A DNA stretch of 8,969 nucleotides, taken from positions 1 to 8,969 of the forward strand of contig JAHELO010000050.1 of the NCBI GenBank assembly GCA_024644145.1, written 5' to 3'. Each line of letters begins with the position of its first letter. Position 1 is the first letter of the stretch. The notes beneath the pieces were generated by a model, which saw only the letters and a program-made list of their open reading frames with translations, did no database searches and was not told the DNA's origin. This document shows, one piece after another, positions 6,654-8,969 of this stretch. The DNA comes from Christiangramia sp. Its GTDB lineage: Bacteria > Bacteroidota > Bacteroidia > Flavobacteriales > Flavobacteriaceae. The position numbers were made by a program, and so were the translations under genes.

Positions 6654-7406
6654 CTAATTTACCGATCCAGGTTTAACCTTGATATTTTTAGTTTCTATTA
6701 CCGATAATAGTTCCAGTTCGCGCTTTTCATACAAGCTATCTAGATCTTTCAAGGAGATGGAAGGATCGTGAAATTTGTAATTCTCGTAATCTACGAACCT
6801 TAATCCCTCAATTAGACGGTGATTAAAGGCTTTCCTGAATCTCACTCCACCACCATTTTCCAGAAAATTATATGCGAGGTAATCTACTTCGTAATTTTGG
6901 GTATCTATCCAGTATATGTATTCATCCTCATGGTCTGTGCCGCCACCATTTTCTGAAAATGTTACCATAACTTCATAGTATTCACGCCCTGCAATACTGT
7001 CTTTCCCTATTAATTCCTTGTTAGCCGCATCGGCATTTAGTCCGTAAGGCAACTGAACAAAATAATGCACAGAGTTTACCGAGTTACCTACAGGTACTAC
7101 CAGGGAGTCCTGTAACGAGATAATCGTATCGTTCACTTTCCTGATTAAACCCTCATTAGTAAGAATATCATGGATCTTATTCCCGGTTGAATCGATCATC
7201 AATCGCTCAAGTTGATATTTTCCACCATCTCTGGTGCTTTTATATTTCCGGTTCCTGAAATCGAACTCAATAATGGCGTTCTCATACCTTTTTCCCCCGG
7301 CATTTTCAATGGCACTGTTAACAATGTCATTAGCAGTAAGCTTTTCAGTGTCTTTGCCACAGGAAGCCATTAGTACTATAAAGAACAACAAAGAAATATA
7401 TTTCAT
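6654..7406 (-). CDS. DUF6503-type lipoprotein of unknown function
   Basis: A 250-residue lipoprotein. The signal peptide MKYISLLFFIVLMAS precedes lipobox Cys16, and no other membrane segment is present, so it should be periplasmic or outer-membrane anchored. It resembles the uncharacterised DUF6503 lipoproteins common in Flavobacteriaceae. Visible features are a helix after the anchor (TANDIVNSAIENAGG, 24-38), a strand-rich body with alternating charged and hydrophobic residues (IIEFDFRNRKYKSTRDGGKY), GKDSIAGREYYEVMVTF (134-150), EDEYIYWIDTQNYEVDYLAYNF (160-181), and the pentapeptide ENGGG twice (152-156 and 183-187). The pattern of long strands ending in a Trp-Ile-Asp segment is loosely like LolA-type lipoprotein carriers, but that is only a fold-level impression. 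No catalytic motif is recognised. It has its own exact -7 element. Confidence 0.8.
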   Translation of the reverse strand: MKYISLLFFIVLMASCGKDTEKLTANDIVNSAIENAGGKRYENAIIEFDFRNRKYKSTRDGGKYQLERLMIDSTGNKIHDILTNEGLIRKVNDTIISLQDSLVVPVGNSVNSVHYFVQLPYGLNADAANKELIGKDSIAGREYYEVMVTFSENGGGTDHEDEYIYWIDTQNYEVDYLAYNFLENGGGVRFRKAFNHRLIEGLRFVDYENYKFHDPSISLKDLDSLYEKRELELLSVIETKNIKVKPGSVN

Positions 7407-7426
7407 TACAGGTAATTTGAGTATCG

Positions 7427-7434
7427 CAAAAGTA
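7427..7434 (-). promoter_or_regulatory. -7 promoter element of the DUF6503-type gene
   Basis: The minus strand reads TACTTTTG, an exact TAnnTTTG match, ending 20 bases before the ATG. I see no TTG at the usual distance upstream. Confidence 0.6.
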
Positions 7435-7505
7435 AAAATATTTGATTAGTATATGCTGCAGGTGAATTTTAAAATTGCTTTAGTATGAATTTAGGTTAAA
7501 GCTTG

Positions 7506-7513
7506 TATTTTTG
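7506..7513 (+). promoter_or_regulatory. -7 promoter element of smpB, very close to its start
   Basis: TATTTTTG is an exact TAnnTTTG match and ends only 7 bases before the ATG at 7521. With usual spacing, transcription would start within a few bases of the ATG, giving a leaderless or nearly leaderless mRNA. It overlaps the region read by an in-frame upstream TTG (7503), which argues against that TTG as the start. There is no clear TTG -33 element at the expected spacing. Confidence 0.6.
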
Positions 7514-7520
7514 TGCGTAT

Positions 7521-7976
7521 ATGAAGAATTCTATCAACATAAAGAACCGTAAGGCTAAATTCAATTATGAATTTCTCGATAAATATACTGCAGGGATCAA
7601 ACTGGCGGGTACTGAGATCAAGGCAATACGGGAAGGAAAGGCAAATATCTCTGAAAGCTTCTGTGAGTTTAATAACCACGAACTTTTTGTGATCAATATG
7701 CACGTTGAAGAATATTCCCATGCAACTCACTTTAATCATAATCCCAAGAGCGAACGTAAACTTTTACTCCAGCGCAGGGAGCTTCGTAAACTTGAAAAAG
7801 AAGTAACAAATTCAGGATTGACCATTATACCGTTAAGACTTTTTATTAACGAACGTGGTCTCGCCAAACTTCAAATTGCACTGGCCAAGGGTAAAAAGTT
7901 ATATGATAAAAGGGAAACTATAAAAGATCGGGAAAGTAAGCGGCGTTTAGACCGTATCCAGAAGGAATATAAATAA
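7521..7976 (+). CDS. smpB: SsrA-binding protein SmpB
   Basis: SmpB binds tmRNA (SsrA) and brings it to stalled ribosomes for trans-translation, standing in for the codon-anticodon end of a tRNA. The protein is 151 residues from the chosen ATG, a normal size. Family blocks are IKNRKAKFNYEFLDKYTAGIKLAGTEIKAIREGKANISESF (7-47, beta-barrel core), HNPKSERKLLLQRRE (73-87) and the C-terminal GKKLYDKRETIKDRESKRR (124-142), the basic tail that enters the mRNA channel. An in-frame TTG at 7503 would add six residues (Tyr-Phe-Cys-Ala-Tyr after the initiator), but it overlaps a consensus -7 promoter element and family alignment starts near the ATG. The tmRNA gene is not in this window. The DUF5686 gene begins 43 bases downstream. 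Confidence 0.96.
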   Translation: MKNSINIKNRKAKFNYEFLDKYTAGIKLAGTEIKAIREGKANISESFCEFNNHELFVINMHVEEYSHATHFNHNPKSERKLLLQRRELRKLEKEVTNSGLTIIPLRLFINERGLAKLQIALAKGKKLYDKRETIKDRESKRRLDRIQKEYK

Positions 7977-7982
7977 ATTCCA

Positions 7983-7990
7983 TATTTTTC
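7983..7990 (+). promoter_or_regulatory. possible -7 element of the DUF5686 gene
   Basis: TATTTTTC matches TAnnTTTG except for the last base and ends 29 bases before the ATG at 8020. No terminator is seen between smpB and this gene, so read-through from smpB is equally possible. Confidence 0.3.
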
Positions 7991-8019
7991 TATTCTCTTA
8001 TTAATCCAAAGATCATCCC

Positions 8020-8969
8020 ATGTTTAAATGGTTATTTGGGCTTATAATTTTGTGCCCCGTTTTTCATATGTTTTCCCAGGTCACGGGGATGGTTATAGAT
8101 GGAAACGGCTCGCCTCTGCCTTATGTAAACATTTATACCGAATCTGGAAGCCATGGGACTACTACAAACGGAGAGGGCGTCTATGAATTACAAATCACCA
8201 AACCTGGCAAATACACCATTGTTTATCAGTTCCTGGGCTATAAAACCCTGAAGAAAGAAATTGAAATTGCTGATTCTCCGCTTCTTCTCGATGTGACTTT
8301 ATATCGAGAAAATACCACTTTGGATGAAGTAACGGTTAACAGCGGAGAAAATCCTGCGAACCGGATCATTCGGAATGCTATTAATTCCCGAATACAAAAT
8401 GCTGATAAACTGAATTCCTTTACCGCAGATTTTTACTCCCGGGGGCTATGGAGAATAAAGAACGCCCCTGAAAAATTCTTAGGTCGTGATATAGGTGACC
8501 TTGGGGGCGGGTTAGACTCTACCCGCAGTGGAATCGTTTATTTAAGTGAAACAATTTCAAAGATCGCTTTTCAGAAACCGAATAATTTTAAGGAGGAGAT
8601 CATAGCCTCCAAAGTGAGTGGCGACGATAATGGTTTTAGCCTGAACTCTGCTCAGGAAGCATATTTTTCATTTTATGAGAACACTTTAGAGATTAATAGT
8701 GAAATGGTCTCTCCTATCGCAGATTATGCTTTTAATTATTACAAGTATAAACTCGAAGGAACATTTTATGATGACCGTGGAAATTTGATTAATAAAATCA
8801 GGGTCACCCCTAAAAGAGAGAATGACAGGGTCTTCTCGGGTTTAATATATATCGTTGAAGATCTCTGGCAGATCTACGGGGTAGAACTTACCACGACGGG
8901 TAAAGCTGTGCAGGTACCACCAATAGAGGAACTAATTTTCAAACAAAATTACAAGTACTCAGAGAAAAA
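8020..8969 (+). CDS. CarboxypepD_reg-like and DUF5686 protein, 5' part (runs off window)
   Basis: An open frame of 316 codons continues past the right edge. It begins with a signal peptide, MFKWLFGLIILCPVFHMFS, with likely cleavage before Gln20. Residues about 20-106 form a carboxypeptidase-regulatory-like beta-sandwich (VTGMVIDGNGSPLPYVNIY, then TTTNGEGVYELQI, then YQFLGYKTLKKEIEI, ending in TLDEVTV), the module often found at the N-terminus of Bacteroidota outer-membrane proteins. From about residue 112 the sequence matches the DUF5686 type: NPANRIIRNAINSR, FTADFYSRG, then YKLEGTFYDDRGNLINKIRVTPKRENDRVFSGLIYIVEDLWQIYGVEL. Full members of this type are long and usually end in an outer-membrane beta-barrel, which would lie beyond the window. 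Function is unknown. An envelope location is inferred from the signal peptide and family. The start is the first Met, directly before the hydrophobic signal. Confidence 0.9.
   Translation, partial: MFKWLFGLIILCPVFHMFSQVTGMVIDGNGSPLPYVNIYTESGSHGTTTNGEGVYELQITKPGKYTIVYQFLGYKTLKKEIEIADSPLLLDVTLYRENTTLDEVTVNSGENPANRIIRNAINSRIQNADKLNSFTADFYSRGLWRIKNAPEKFLGRDIGDLGGGLDSTRSGIVYLSETISKIAFQKPNNFKEEIIASKVSGDDNGFSLNSAQEAYFSFYENTLEINSEMVSPIADYAFNYYKYKLEGTFYDDRGNLINKIRVTPKRENDRVFSGLIYIVEDLWQIYGVELTTTGKAVQVPPIEELIFKQNYKYSEK

Noticed and set aside
7503..7520. Six-residue N-terminal extension of SmpB from a TTG start
   Set aside because: The TTG precedes a consensus -7 promoter element, so it is unlikely to be transcribed, and SmpB similarity begins at the ATG at 7521.
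1..8969. Mobile element, CRISPR array, tRNA, tmRNA or defence/toxin system
   Set aside because: No transposase, integrase, regularly spaced repeats, tRNA-like sequence or toxin-antitoxin pair was recognised, and every substantial gene fits a chromosomal family.

Overview
This is an AT-rich chromosomal window from what is most likely a marine Flavobacteriaceae bacterium (Bacteroidota, possibly Gramella/Christiangramia-like). Three things point there. Several start codons are preceded at short range by the Bacteroidota -7 promoter element TAnnTTTG, and none has a Shine-Dalgarno sequence. The gene families are typical of the group: a DUF6503-type lipoprotein, a CarboxypepD_reg-like/DUF5686 protein, a YtxJ-type bacilliredoxin and a phytase-like lipoprotein. 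The fumarylacetoacetase and ClpB sequences also look flavobacterial. The genus is a guess.

Layout. At 1-850 is the 3' part of fumarylacetoacetase (+), which ends at a strong bidirectional terminator. Two minus-strand genes follow: a Rid-family protein (908-1300) and a YtxJ-type bacilliredoxin (1416-1817). The bacilliredoxin is divergent from clpB (1999-4605, +). The 181-bp gap between them holds a near-perfect 35-bp interrupted palindrome next to the probable clpB promoter. clpB converges on a small csbD-like stress gene (4675-4860, -) across a second bidirectional terminator. Next come a phytase-like lipoprotein (4978-6072, +) and a SixA-like histidine phosphatase (6124-6648, +). A DUF6503-type lipoprotein (6654-7406, -) converges on the phosphatase with 5 bp between the stop codons. 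Last are smpB (7521-7976, +) and the 5' part of a DUF5686 protein (8020 to the right edge, +).

How the genes fit together. The region is mostly housekeeping and stress functions: disaggregation (ClpB), ribosome rescue (SmpB), thiol redox repair (YtxJ-like), reactive-metabolite control (Rid family), general stress (CsbD-like), tyrosine breakdown (FahA) and three cell-envelope proteins. Apart from the possible pair of phytase-like lipoprotein and phosphatase, nothing shows that these genes form one system. No gap exceeds 300 bp, and I see no mobile element, CRISPR array, tRNA or rRNA.

I did not find a convincing undescribed multi-gene system. The best leads are regulatory: the clpB palindrome, the smpB promoter so close to the start codon that the mRNA may be nearly leaderless, a 13-bp perfect palindrome upstream of csbD, and a Rid protein lacking the usual catalytic arginine.
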